Shown here: piece by piece, positions 10,140-21,643 of the stretch
How the letters are laid out: every line of letters begins with the position of its first letter
Numbering within the stretch: the stretch's first letter is position 1
From: Vitrella brassicaformis
Lineage: Eukaryota > Sar > Vitrellaceae
Assembly (NCBI GenBank): GCA_001179505.1
Contig: CDMY01000144.1
Coordinates: 111,533-175,532, forward strand
DNA: 64,000 bases
Direction of reading: 5' to 3'
Notes under the pieces: generated by a model
Told to the model about the DNA's origin: nothing
Database searches by the model: none
The model's input: only the letters and a program-made list of their open reading frames with translations
Position numbers and translations under genes: made by a program

Positions 10140-11866
10140 GTGGTCCAGATGCTGGCACAAGCACAAGCTCCAACAGCTCCAGCAGCTGATGCTAGCAGCT
10201 CCGCCGCTGCCACATCCGGCACAGCCACGACCGCACCAGCGCCAGCACCGACGCCGGCTCCCAACCCGATGGCGATGATGGCAGGGATGATGCCCATGAT
10301 GGCGGGCAGGGGTATGGGGGGCGTCATGCCCTTCATGCCCAACATGATGGCACAGATGATGGGCATACAGGTGCCAGGTGTCGCGCAGACCGCCACACCG
10401 GCCGCAGCGCAGCCTGCGCCTGCGCCAGCTGCTCCCGAGGTGATCTTGCCGCCTCCGAAGGACTACCCGCCCAACCAGACTCTGTACGTGCACAACATCA
10501 GCACCAAGATCAAGATTGACGGTCAGCAACAGAGGGAGGAGGGAGGGAGGTGGAAGGGTGGCCGGCATGCACCTGTCTGTCTGTCTGTCTGTCTGCAGAT
10601 CTGAAGAGTAATCTGCATGACGTGTTCAAGTCCTACGGCAAGATACGCGAGATCATCGCCATGAAGTCGCTTAGGAGAAGGTCCGTCCGTCCACAGATGC
10701 ACACATGTACCACACTCTGTACACACCTTGTGCGGCTGTTCGTGTGTGCCTGGCTGCCGTGATTATTGTTCAGGGGTCAGGCGTGGGTGACATTCAACAG
10801 CATCGAGGAGGCCACCAAGGCCAAGGAGGCTGTCCATGGATTCCCATTCCGCAACAAACCACTGGTAGGTAAGCCGGGTTTGCCTACAACCACACACGCC
10901 ACAACACACACACATCTCTTGCCGCCCTGCATGCCCCCCGTGCGTGATCAGCAAATCGAGTTCTCCAAGAGCAAGAGCGACCTGATAGCCAAGGAGGAGG
11001 GGACGTTCGTGCCGCGGGCCAAGAAGCCCCTCCCACCCAAGGAGGTCAAGCCCAAGGCCCAGGCAGGTGCGGGTGAGGTGAAGGTCAACGGTGTGGTTAA
11101 GATGGAGAATGGGGTGGTCGTCAAGAAGGAGCCTGTCGACGAGGACATGGACATGGCCAAGGAGGACAAGGCAAAGGGACCATCGCCTGGAGGTACGGTG
11201 GTGTTGGGGAGGGCGATGGGGCAAGGGTTTGGATACACATACCTGTTGGTTGGTTGGTGGGTTGGTTGGTTCGTTTGACGTGTTCAGGTAAGCGGCCGGC
11301 TGACGGGTCGCCCACTGCGGCTGCTGCTCCGAAAACAAGCAGACCATTCTTCCAGGTACACACTGACAGACAGACAGATGATCAACACACACACGCGACT
11401 GAGGCACCATTCGCGTGTATGTTGGTTCTTCGTTCCTGCAGCCCACTCCTCAGGTTGCGCCTGTGGCTCCCGCGGCGCCCCAGTTCAACGTGGTGATGCC
11501 CAACAACATGCTGTTCGTCGAGAACTTGCCCGAAGATTGCACAGACACCATGCTCACCGCCATATTCGCACAGTAAGCATGGAAGCAGAGGAGGCAAGGG
11601 ACAAGGAAAGGTGGGACGGATGGATGGATGGATGGTACTCTGTCTGTGTGTCAGGTTTGGCGGTTTCCAGGAGGTTCGGCTGATTGCGGGTAGGAGGGTG
11701 GCTTTTGTCGACTACGACACCGAAGTGCAGGCCACTTTCGCCATGAACGGTACGCGGCAGCCATCGAGCATGTGTGTGCGTATGTGTGTATTTATGCGTA
11801 TACACAGGTTTGCAAGGGAAGGAGCTGAACGGGCTGTCGATGAAGATCAGCTACGCCAGGAGATGA
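10140..11866 (+). CDS. U1A/U2B''-like spliceosomal RNA-binding protein with two RRMs
   Basis: This resembles the snRNP protein family U1A/U2B''/SNF, which binds U1 or U2 snRNA stem-loops. RRM1 is split over exons: TLYVHNIS as RNP2 (about 10481), LHDVFKSYGKIREIIAMKS (about 10612-10675), and RGQAWVTFNSIEEA as RNP1 (10772-10815). After a charged linker with acidic KKEPVDEDMDM, RRM2 reads NNMLFVENLPEDCTDTML, FGGFQEVRLIAGRRVAFVDY and ends MKISYARR with a stop at 11864-11866. RRM2 ending in SYARR is typical of the family. The odd part is the N-terminus before RRM1. It has an Ala/Pro/Thr run and then a Met-rich segment (about 10270-10375, e.g. MAMMAGMMPMMAGRGMGG) not found in standard U1A. The start at 10140 is the first in-frame Met; the GTPase gene starts 122 bp upstream on the other strand. 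Confidence 0.88.
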
Positions 11867-12240
11867 GTGGAAGTGACGTGGGCAGAGAGAGATGCAGCCA
11901 TCGTGGCTTATAGTACTACTCATTGGTGTGCTTGATGACGCGCTACTTATGCTTTGTCTCACTGCTGGCAGCCATACAGACACCAAAAAAAGTCTCAAAT
12001 TGAATAAATGGCCATGTCAGTCCCACAAACATCACTCACCGAGTCCCACCCACCCACCCACACACCCATCCAGGCAGCCAGGCCGCCAGATAGGAAGAAG
12101 GACGCTTGGATCGTCGGACTCCCCCTTTTTCAAGCTCGCAAAGAAAATCCTCGCCGACATACAATTCGATGACGCAGCATCAGAGGAAGGTGAGAGGAAC
12201 CACAGAATGACAGAGGGAGATCTGATTTATCCTCTGTGTT

Positions 12241-13484
12241 ATGATCAATTGGTTATGCTGCGCGTGTTCCGGAGCCTCAGGAATGTCTCCACTTGTTGTC
12301 GTGGTCGTTCTCTCGGCCATCCTTCGTGGTCACGATCTTCGTGTGCGAGATCCATTCCTTCCCAGCTTCCTGCAGCCTCCGCCGCACAGTGCTGTCATCT
12401 CCTTCTCACCCACAGCAAAGACAGCACTGAGAGGGACACCCCAGACGTCCTCCAACGCCGAAGGGAAAACACCAGAGTACATCGCCTCTCAAGAGCTTGT
12501 AGACCTGATCAGAATGGAACTCTCCGGTGGGTCGGTCTGTCGGTGTCGGATGCCCACACAACCGCGTCTATGTATGGCTATGTGTGTGCAGGCTAGGAGC
12601 CGAGCCGCCCGTACAGGCTGGCAGCTTGCCGCAATGACAGCGAGTGGCACGCAGCCAATGTCATTCAGTTGTACCAAGTGGGACCCCCCTCACACACACA
12701 TTCATTCACTCGACACGTGCATCGGGATCGGTATGTGTCTGTGTGTGCCGACTGTGGGCCTGATGATCCTCAGTCAGAACTTGAAGGAGCTGAGCCTTTG
12801 GTGAGGGGACGGAACCGCCCCGCCCCTAACCGAATCTTACTCAGCAAAGAGGACAGCGAGCGCATTAACGAGGCTTTCCGCGACCCCGATCGTTTCATGG
12901 GCCCTCTCGTGTCACTCAAGGCCAATCTTTTCTCCAAGCTCGTGCATCCTTTACTGACGCGCCTGCAGCTGAGAACACGGCGTCGTGTCCGGACCAAAGG
13001 CAATATCACATACAGGCGTTGCGGGTATGGTTTGCGCGACCCAAACGAGGTCGGATTCTCCACACAGATATCGGAGTGCGATGACGTCATTGTGTCGTGC
13101 GGAGGCGAGAAGGTGCTGTTTATCATCATGACAGGCGGCCCTCTGAACGGCTGGCGGCACGAGCAGGCCCTGCTGAAGCGGCTGGTGGCTGACGGACTAG
13201 TTCACGGCTTTGTGACGGACGGCTCGACCTGGGTGGTCGTCGACATCGAATATCACGACGAGGAGAAGCGGCTGTATTTCGAGGGCGATAAGCTGTTGTT
13301 TCTGTCGGCCGACCCGCAGCTTGTGATGGACCATATTCTGGATGTGATAGAGAAACAGAGGAGGGGCGATGAGTACTGGAATGTGAACACTGACCCTGGA
13401 AAGACCCCATCGGGAGAGCCTTGTTTGGTTGACACGAGTAATGTCGAGAGACTGTCCAAGCTAATAATGGAGAGTACGACATAG
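12241..13484 (+). CDS. Unrecognised protein with possible N-terminal hydrophobic anchor
   Basis: I do not recognise this protein. At least three exons are supported. Exon 1 (from 12241 or the Met at 12283) has a short hydrophobic stretch (MSPLVVVVVLSAIL) and runs to QELVDLIRMELSG. A middle exon at about 12598-12677 reads AACRNDSEWHAANVIQLYQ. A long last exon from about 12773 ends KLIMESTT at 13484. The last exon encodes about 235 residues of ordinary globular composition (FSTQISECDDVIVSCGGEKV, TGGPLNGWRHEQALLKRLVA, DGSTWVVVDIEYHDEEKRL, HILDVIEKQR). The alternating beta/alpha pattern is compatible with a nucleoid- or nuclease-like fold, but no catalytic motif is clear. The start is uncertain, and an upstream exon near 12100-12190 is possible. 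Confidence 0.6.
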
Positions 13485-13977
13485 TGATTTTCTGTATTGG
13501 ACTTTTTCTGTATGTGTGTATGCCGAGTAAGTTTGTGTTTCTCCATGTCACTCACTCCCTGTGTGATCGTTGGATGTATGAGATCATGTGTGTGTGCCGT
13601 GTGTCTGTCTGTGTGGGATCCGACGCGTACATCCGCTGTGCTGTGTCCGTCTGTCTGTTGTGTGTGGCGTGTGTGTTGATGGCACATCAAGAGATTGCGA
13701 GTCTGGTTTTTAAGTTTGTTGCCTGTGATGGATGGTGATTGATGAATGCCATTTACACACACGACATGCGGTGCAGAGAGGGGAAGGACGGACCGGACCG
13801 ACGGACGGACGGATACGTGTGTATGTATCATGCTTGAATAAATACCGTGATTCCATCCACACTTATATCATCCATGTCTCACGTAAAGTCGCGTTTCTCC
13901 TCAGATAGGACATCAATCGTCACATCCATGCCTATCTATGCATACAGACAGCCTAAGTGCTCGACCGTCTACCCTAC
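13485..13977. other. Convergent-gene spacer, TG-rich
   Basis: This is probably 3' untranslated sequence of the genes on either side. It is rich in TGTGTG and CTGTCTG. A short palindromic GACCGGACCGACGGACGGAC run lies near 13790. I see no gene. Confidence 0.5.
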
Positions 13978-14027
13978 CTACACGGCCCACGGAGGTTGTG
14001 CGTAGGACTCATGTGGACACAGCTCTC

Positions 14028-16529
14028 TTAACCGCAGCTCACCAAAGACGGAAGGCTGCAGTGGCGCAGTAGGAACAGCGCGATGAAGAGCGCCATCTGT
14101 GACGTGACCACCACAGCCGCTGCCAGCAGTGTCGTCAGTTCTGCCACCAAGTTGCATGAGGGCACAGCTCATAGAACGTCACCTTGCCGTATCGCTCATC
14201 GTGCAGTGCTCTTAGAATGAAGAGAACAATGTAAGGTAGAAAGCCGCAGATTAGCGAGGCAGAGGCAAACAGGAGAGTCACCAGCCTGTATTTCACCACA
14301 CCGGGCTCCGTCTCGCTCCTCAAGATCGGCAGATTGTGCAGCCGCACAGAAATCTGCAGACATGACACACACACACGCAGAGACCCATACAGACACGACA
14401 TTGGAGCCGCTCCCTTTTGATGTGCCTGTCCACCATGAAAAGGACGACTTCGCAGGCCAACTCGATGGCGACCAGGAGACACAGCCCGCCCAGCCTCTCG
14501 AACAGCCGGGGCAGCGAGGGAGACAGCAGCTGCTCCATCGATATCAACGACAGATTGATGAAAACAAGGAAGAGGCTCTCGGCCTGATTGTAGGCATGAG
14601 TTTGGTCCGCCAACGCACGAAGGTATCTCGGCTTGACGTCAAAGGCGATGAACTATATGGCACACACATTCACACACAAAGCAGACTCGTGCACATTGTA
14701 TATCTGGCTCCATGTGTGGGCTGACATTGGATTGAAGATCGAGTGTCGACGTCATAGACGATAACCTGCTGGCTGACGACCGGGGCATTCGTCGGGCAGC
14801 CCTCATGACTCGTTGCTAGTACTGACTGGGCGACCGGCGCGGTGTCTCGGCTGAGCTCAATCGACTCATGGACTTGCGCGATTCCTCCCAGCTCACTGCT
14901 GCCGTGCTGAATGCGTCACTGCTTGTTGATTTAGCCGCCACATAGGGACAGTCCGCAGCCTTGGAATCTTTGCATGTCTCAGCCTTTTCTGCCTCCGTGG
15001 TTGACCGGGCATCCCGACTGATCATTCGGATGATGTTAGCGTGGAGAATGTCAGCATAGGGCACCGCCAGGTCGCCAAGGAGATCGTAGAGGGCGAACAA
15101 CAAAGACGATATTATCTTGCTGCTAAGATTCTCCATCTTCGCCTGTTATAAGAAGGGCAGAGACATGAGTTACACACGGCTGTGTCTGCTGATGCATGGT
15201 GCGGGCATACATGCCTGGAGTAGCCGCGGCAGGAGTAGTGACCCGAAGCAGACGTAGAGCATAATAGCGTAGTTGCGCAGCGGCGGGCCGTCGCGCATCT
15301 TTCTGATTGTTCCACAGCCCACGGCCACCAAAGGCCAGATGATCAGCAGACACAAAGACGCCACTCGGGCCCTCTCGGTGTCTGTCGTGGCCGCCTCTGC
15401 CTGTTTTACAAAAAGTAGTCCCCACAACAAGACGGCGACGACCGAGAGCAGCAGGACGAAGAACATTTGCAGCGCATAGAGCCACCTATGTTTGACGCCC
15501 TCCATGCTTCCCGCAGCACGTCCAAAGAACCAGCCCCACAGCAAAGATCCATAAGAGGTGTTCGATCGCAATGAGGACCCAGGTGTAACGCTGCCAGCCG
15601 ACTGCGACTAGGCCCATGTACGAGAAGGAGACCGCCGAGGGCAAGAGGAACACAAGCCACGTCTGTCGAAGTCGTGCCCACATCCTACACAAGTGCATCC
15701 CCTCCACGATAAGTAGCATCCACATAATAGCTGCCACGACCATCACAGAATTCCGCACGTAGTCCACCGCTATGCCGACTAGCGCACTCTCACTTTCGCA
15801 GCTTTTCCAGTATGCAACTAGAATGCCGACCCACGGCAGTGCCATCATAATGGAAAAGAAGGCCTGGAAGAAGACCGCTGTGATAGCACGGCGCAGATAT
15901 TGAGAGAAGGGCTCTGGCAAAAAGCGAGAGCCAGCCACGACCTCCCTCACGTAAACGGTGTCTCCGTCATTTGTCACAGTGGGTTCGTAAACCAAGTGCG
16001 AGGTGAATTCCTTCAAAGGCCGCCGGGTACCCTGCACATCGGTGCAGCCAAGCAGAGGACTCATAAGGTTTGTACTGTTACCAGATTAGTGCTGTGTGCC
16101 CTTGGCCCCTTCATTTGGCTCACCGGCAGCCTTCTCGAACTCCGTCTTCATGACCAAAATAGCCATCTCCTCAGCCCTCAGTGGCGGCCCCTCTTCAGTG
16201 ATGTCCGGAAGAGTGGTCGAATGTGAGCACGTGGGGTGAGTCAGATGCGGCTTCGCCTGTTCCGCGCCTTGATGGTTGAAGTCGTCGCTCTTGCTGAGAT
16301 GCGGAACTGCGGCCTGCTCGTCCTCTGTCCTGAGCTCTCCTGGCTGAACCCTCTGGCTGCATGGCGGGGGGGTGCAAATGTCTGGGTTGCTGAAGTGAAT
16401 GAAGATCTCTGTGTCCCTTCTGAGAGCAGATCCATAGCTCCCCTCAGCTCTGTCGGATGGTTGTGGCTGCACATGGTCTTCTTGATCATCGCCGGGGCTG
16501 ATCGCATCGCCGTACGGCCTGTTGATCAT
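14028..16529 (-). CDS. Multipass membrane protein of unknown family
   Basis: This is a multi-exon integral membrane protein with roughly ten or more hydrophobic helices. The first exon (16529 to about 16120) is hydrophilic: MINRPYGDAISPGDDQEDH then a Pro/Glu-rich cytosolic segment. A small intron (donor at GCCG/gtgagcc, about 16120) removes the in-frame stop at 16086 and leads to MSPLLGCTDVQG. Membrane segments follow: ITAVFFQAFFSIMMALPWVG, NSVMVVAAIMWMLLIVEGMH, TWVLIAIEHLLWIFAVGLVL, LQMFFVLLLSVVAVLLWGLL, VASLCLLIIWPLVAVGCG, NYAIMLYVCFGSLLL, LGGLCLLVAIELACEVVLF and LVTLLFASASLICGFLPYIV. An intracellular Ser/Lys-rich loop lies at about 14815-15040. The last exon, MALFIALFLLRHCSL, is joined by an intron of about 90 bp and stops at 14028. 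No transporter or receptor signature is clear, so function is unknown. Confidence 0.68.
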
Positions 16530-16576
16530 GTGTTCAAGCGGGTCGTGGTGAAATGGTGAAGCAAAGAGGCACTTTG

Positions 16577-16625
16577 GTGGAAGAACGCTTGGATCGTCCC
16601 CCTATTTCAAGCTCGCAAAGAGAAG
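16577..16625 (+). promoter_or_regulatory. Element with CTTGGATCGTC and CAAGCTCGCAAAG, upstream of the phospholipase B-like gene
   Basis: GCTTGGATCGTCCCCCTATT then TCAAGCTCGCAAAG lies in the divergent spacer 5' of the phospholipase B-like gene. The same two words in the same order occur at about 12107-12140, before the gene at 12241. The 13-base word CAAGCTCGCAAAG also occurs at about 10112, just before the RRM gene. The recurrence in 5' spacers of three plus-strand genes suggests a promoter or 5' UTR element; this is inference. Confidence 0.4.
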
Positions 16626-16859
16626 GAGCAATGGTGCGGTTCTTCATCTCACAACGGATCAAATGTTCCCCTCATCGCTTGTGCTCGTTGAAATGGGTTT
16701 GTTCTTCATCACCGAGAGGGCATGAGGCGACAATGGTGGGTCAGCTACAATATCTTCCGGCCGTTTGACCATTGCAAATGAGTGATACGTACACATCTGT
16801 GTACATACATACGCTGTGTTTGACATGGTCAGGCATTGTGAGGCCAAGCCCGTCGATAC

Positions 16860-19734
16860 ATGATGATCCCAGCCACGATGCATCTCATTATCGCTCTCTT
16901 GGCCCTTGTGTTGGCGGTCGGCGGCTTCCACACGGCCTCCCGCCAGCATGCCCGCCAGCAGACGTCTGTGGAGCCCGACAGCCTGCTCTATGGCGTGGAC
17001 ATGGTCAGAGACTTCACCGAACCTCTCGTGGCGCTGAAGAGCTCCAAGCAGATCTCCATCCTGCCCGCCAACCCGCTGCCGCTCGCCGCAAACCGACGAA
17101 TCACCAAAGAGGCCATGGACGCGATAAGCAGACCGCTCACTGCAGTGTCAACCGACGGATGCCAGGCAGCCGACTCGTGTGTCGACGAGGTGTTTGTCGA
17201 TTACGACCCGTGCACCGACAAATTCCTGCTGAAGCACTCGCGCGGCCCGCTGACCATGGCCTTTGCGGTGTTTGACGACAAGATCAAGCAGGCGGGGTGG
17301 AGCCATCTGCGTGTCGAGACTGTCGAGGGGCCTGTCAAGGCGTGCGACGGTGCATCCATCCTTCACGCCGCGGACGGCGTCGTGGCCTGGAACATGAAGA
17401 TGTACGCGGCCGGCGCTGCCGAGGGCTACCTGACGGCATCGCGCATCAAAGACTTCTACAGCAGCGCCGAAGCCCTCGAGAAGCGGCAGGACAAGGCACA
17501 CCGCTCACTCGAGAACGTCCGCACCATGTTTTACTCGAGCATCACTCTCATCCAGCAGCAGGCCGGCTGGCACAAGGACGCCAAGTCTGTCTTTCACACC
17601 GACGAGTGCGCGTCCGACCCGCCTGTGCGGCACGCGAGCTGGCTGCTCTTTCAAGTGTGGGGCGTGATGGACGGCTACAACGTGCGCATTCCCGATGCGG
17701 CGGCGGAGACGAGGCTCAATCTGCTGGCGGTGTTCTTCATCAACTCTGACGGCGAGACACCCGAGCTGATGGAGGCCTACGACCCGCAGTACTTGTCCAA
17801 GCGACAGGAGACCTCGCCAAACGCGGGAGCGTCGGCTGTGCAGCTTGCTCAGACGGTGTCGCGCAGACGCCATCAGTCCAAGCAGGAGCTCATTCGATGG
17901 CTCAACCGCCTGCACGACCACGGGTGAGTGACGAAGGTTGTCTTCTCATCTGTCTCGATGCAAGTGCTGTTTGGTTCGCTCAGGCGTTGCTCAGCCCTGA
18001 TTCGGTTGGTCGACACTCAGCACGCGCCCAACCACGACATCATGGTCGGGCATTCGACGTGGGAGAACTTTTCTGAGATGTTTCGCATCTGGAAGGTCTA
18101 CCACTTCCAGCTCCCTGACGCAGCCGCCAAGTGGATCTCCTTCTCATCGTACCCAGGTGAGTGAGTGAGTGAGTGACGGGAAGACGAATGCGCATCGGCA
18201 TTTGGCTATCCTCTGTGTGTGTGTGTGTGCAGGTGCGGTGACGAGTACCGATGACTTCTATCTGACAGACGCGAATCTCCTCATCACGGAGACGACTATC
18301 ACCATTATGAACGCAGCCGCATATGTAAACGTCCTCGACAGTAAGCAGGCAGAGGCACACCCAGACAGCCTCGTCTGTGTCGTCAATGTTCGTGTGTTGT
18401 TTTCCAGAGCCTCACGTGCCCGACTTCATGCGCATCGCCATTGCAACGCGACTCTCCAAGACGGGCGAGGAGTGGATACGCCACTTCCGCAACACAGGTG
18501 ACGCATGCCATCCCTCCTTTGACAGATGAAGACGACACTTACTGGTTGGGTTGCTTTTGTCTCTCTATCAGTGTGTCTGCGTGACAAGTGCGGCGATCCC
18601 GGCACGTACAACAGCCAGTGGATGATCGTCGACTACAACAGATTCAACGAGGTGCGCAACAAGGACAGACCGCTGCCGGAAGGGACCTTCTATGTATATG
18701 AACAAGTGCCGGGTAGGTGCGGCGGCTTTGTCTGTGAGTTCGAATGGATGCCAATTCATGGTTCGCTGCCGTGTGTGCAGGTAGCGAGCAGCAGGCTGAT
18801 ATGAGTCGGATTCTGAAGAAGTTTGGCTATTTTGCGTCCTACAACAGAGCATGGTGGGCGGCGATGCACGAGGTTCGTCATCCTTTCTTCTATCTGTCGA
18901 TGTGAATGCCATGTCTCAGGTTCCCGATGGACTCAGCCAGCCTCGGCGAAGTAGCATCGATCGGGAGCAGTCAAGGCAAGACCGGCTCGGACAAGTACCT
19001 CGAGACCGTCTTCAAATGGAACGAGCAGGCAAAACTAACGAACAAACTACCAATGCGCACAAATGCACGCGCATCCATGTGCCCTCCTTTTGTGTGTGTT
19101 CAGTCCCCGACGCGTCGCGGCCAGGACTTTGCTGGGCTCGCTCCCAAGGTCAAGACGCTGTGGGGCAATCCCAAGGACCCAACGTCCATGAGCGCTGTGA
19201 TGCAGGTAAAGGCACATCGATATATATGACTCACATAGTCATTCACCACCATGGCTGCCGTGTCTCGTTGGTTGTTGGTTTGTGTGCAGTGGAATGACGT
19301 AGGCAAGGACCCGCGAGTGCCGCCCGACCAGCAGGAGCAGATCGCCGCCCGCTTCGATCTGTACGACCCAGACAGACTCGACGGGGCCGTCGACAGCAAG
19401 GTCACGCACAAACATGCAAATTGATAACGGGCCTCCTTGCCACATTGGATGAATGGATGGATGGTTCCAGATAGTGAATACGTGTCTGTTCGGCAAGCTG
19501 CAGTGCGACGCCATCTCGGGCCCCGAACACACATGGCACAAAGCATTCGACTGGTCACAGGTAAAGCATGGATCGGCCACTCAGCACACACTGAGACTGC
19601 CTATCCTTCTTTTGCTTGGGCAGGCGTCTGCTGCAGTGGAGTACCCTCATGCGCATCAGCCGCTGCGCTGGGATTTCGACTGGTGGCGCATGTCCCTCGA
19701 CGGCATGCACCCTTCACCGAAGACAGAATGCTGA
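16860..19734 (+). CDS. Phospholipase B-like hydrolase (PLBD family), secreted or lysosomal/vacuolar
   Basis: This is an N-terminal-nucleophile hydrolase of the Phospholip_B family (mammalian PLBD1/2, Dictyostelium PlbA), which deacylates phospholipids or related amides in lysosome-like compartments. The start MMIPATMHLIIALLALVLAV carries a signal peptide (a shorter start is the Met at 16878). Family landmarks in order are: the autocleavage/nucleophile region RCSALIRLVD (about 17984-18013) followed by HDIMVGHSTW and FRIWKVYHF; TSTDDFYLTDANLLITETT; NSQWMIVDYNRFNEVR; LPEGTFYVYEQVPG; GYFASYNRAWW; and near the end IAARFDLYDPDRLDGAVDSK and PEHTWHKAFDWS. At least ten exons are joined by short introns; the stop is at 19734. 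Length, about 700 residues, is normal to slightly long. A first exon of about 350 residues precedes the cleavage Cys, consistent with a propeptide. Confidence is high from the ordered motifs. Confidence 0.92.
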
Positions 19735-20774
19735 TTTTGCTGCGTCTGCGTGTGAGTTGCTGGCGATTGTTGCTGACGCAGAAAGAAAGAAAGAAAGAAA
19801 GGAAAGCAAAAGAAAGGAACGAAGCGACTCATCCATCCACTGTCTGATGACTTAGATTGACTGAGTTCGTGGTGTGTGTCGCCTGTTGACAGTGCATGAG
19901 TGCATGGTGCACCATGCATTGCATGACCCATCCAGCCGACGATGCAATGAAGGTTGCGTGTGGGCGGACGTTTGGAAGAGTTGCGTGTCTGTTGATATAA
20001 ATGAATGCAGTCTTTCACTCAGGTATCGTTTCACCGGCAAGGTGGTGTGGCTTGAGAACCACACATACACAGACGTCCAAAACACGTACACACATGGATA
20101 CGTACATGCATTCCCGATCACACATAAGAGGCAGCCCCACTCTGCCCGCCTCGCTCATGTTCATCTGCTGTCTGTGTGTCTGCCTGTGTGTGTGTGGTGG
20201 ATGTAGCAGACATACTCAGCCAGGCAGCCAGGCAGCCAGGCAGCCAGGGAGGGAGGGAGGCAGCCAGGCAGGCAGCACCTCTTGTCATCGGTAAGAGGTA
20301 CATATGTACATGGACGGAAAGGTGCGTGTATTGCATCCCCTCAGCCAGTACTGACGCATTCGCTACATACATACGACCGACATGAAGAGGCAATGATGGC
20401 TGTGTCAGGGTAGCAGGATGTCTGTCGAATCCACCTCGTGTACGGATCTGTACAAGTTCATTCGGTGCAACCCACCCCACCCCATCACGAGAGCAACACT
20501 AACATGAAGAGAGCCAGCCAGCCAGCCACACAACAAACTACAGCAGTCCCGCTCTCTCCCTCACACACCAACTCGTCACCCATAGACCAACCACAGGCCT
20601 GCAGTGGGCTGACTGGCCGACTGACTGATACGGATGGATGCGTGTGCGGTGCGGTACCCAGACGCATGAACCTGTATCAGTCAGTCGGCCAGTCAGCCAA
20701 CCTGTATATCGATATCCCAGGTTGCCTGACTGGCCATCCCCCTCGCTGGCTGCCCCTCCTCCACGCCGTCTGTG
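19735..20774. other. Spacer with simple repeats and a perfect inverted repeat
   Basis: I can support no gene here. It holds GAAA repeats (19783-19815), a (CAGC)n/(GGGA)n tract (20217-20275) and the palindrome at 20608-20699. It separates convergent genes and includes their 3' ends. Confidence 0.5.
20608..20699. repeat. Inverted repeat with 25-bp arms
   Basis: GGCTGACTGGCCGACTGACT then GATAC at 20608-20632 is matched by GTATCAGTCAGTCGGCCAGT then CAGCC at 20675-20699. The arms are perfect inverse complements around a 42-base loop. A third partial copy of the arm word (GCCTGACTGGCC) follows at about 20723. Confidence 0.85.
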
Positions 20775-21606
20775 CTAATTGGCCGGTGGCCCGCCCGCCG
20801 CTGCGCCCATAGGTGGCCCTCCCGCCGGCTGGATGGTGCTGGCGTGTTTGTTCCGGTTGTTCTTGCCCGGCCTGCACACCCACGCGAGGCCGGTCTCGTG
20901 GATCTCCTCGACGTCGTTGAACAGCGCCAGACTTGCCAGACCATCGGCGTCCTCCTCACTGTGGAACATCTCCCACCGAACAGCCTCGAAAAACTTGACC
21001 TGTGGACAGGCACAAGGCGTCCATGACAACGGGTGTGTGGGTGTGCGTGGGCGGTCTGCTTGCTCACGATGGGCTCCACGAGTTGTTTTTCCTCGTTGGT
21101 GCCGCTGGTGTAGATGTCGTAGAGGAGCTTGTAGGGTCGCTGGATGTGGTGCACCCCGCCCATGAGCTGCTGAAGAGGCAGGGTCAGAAAACTGCAACCA
21201 CACACAACACACACAGAGAGGGGGGAGGTGGTGGGTACATGTAGGTGTGTGGATGTGTGGACGGCTGAAGATCCACTCCTCACCTCACACACGGGGACAG
21301 GATGTATTTGCCGAGGGCCACCAGGCCTGACACGGCAATGTCCGGCGTCACGACCAGGGGGCGGCCCGGCCCCCCATTGTGGTGTAGCTTCAACGAAATC
21401 ACCTGCATACACACAGATCCACATCAACACATACACACACAAGGCCCTCCCCCTCACTCCCTCCACAGCTTACGGCGCTCTTCTCGTCGATGTGAACTGT
21501 GGTGAGGAGGCGGTAATGGTGAGTTGCGCTGTCCCCCTTCTTGGCCGCTGCATTACCCTCCTGGACGGGCTCGCAGATGCTGCCATTTAAATGGACGCCA
21601 CGCACA

Positions 21607-21643
<37 letters not shown>

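Noticed and set aside
16086-16529. Separate 147-residue gene upstream of the membrane protein
   Set aside because: It is in the same frame as MSPLLGCTD, with one stop between that a small GT-AG intron would remove, so a first exon is simpler.
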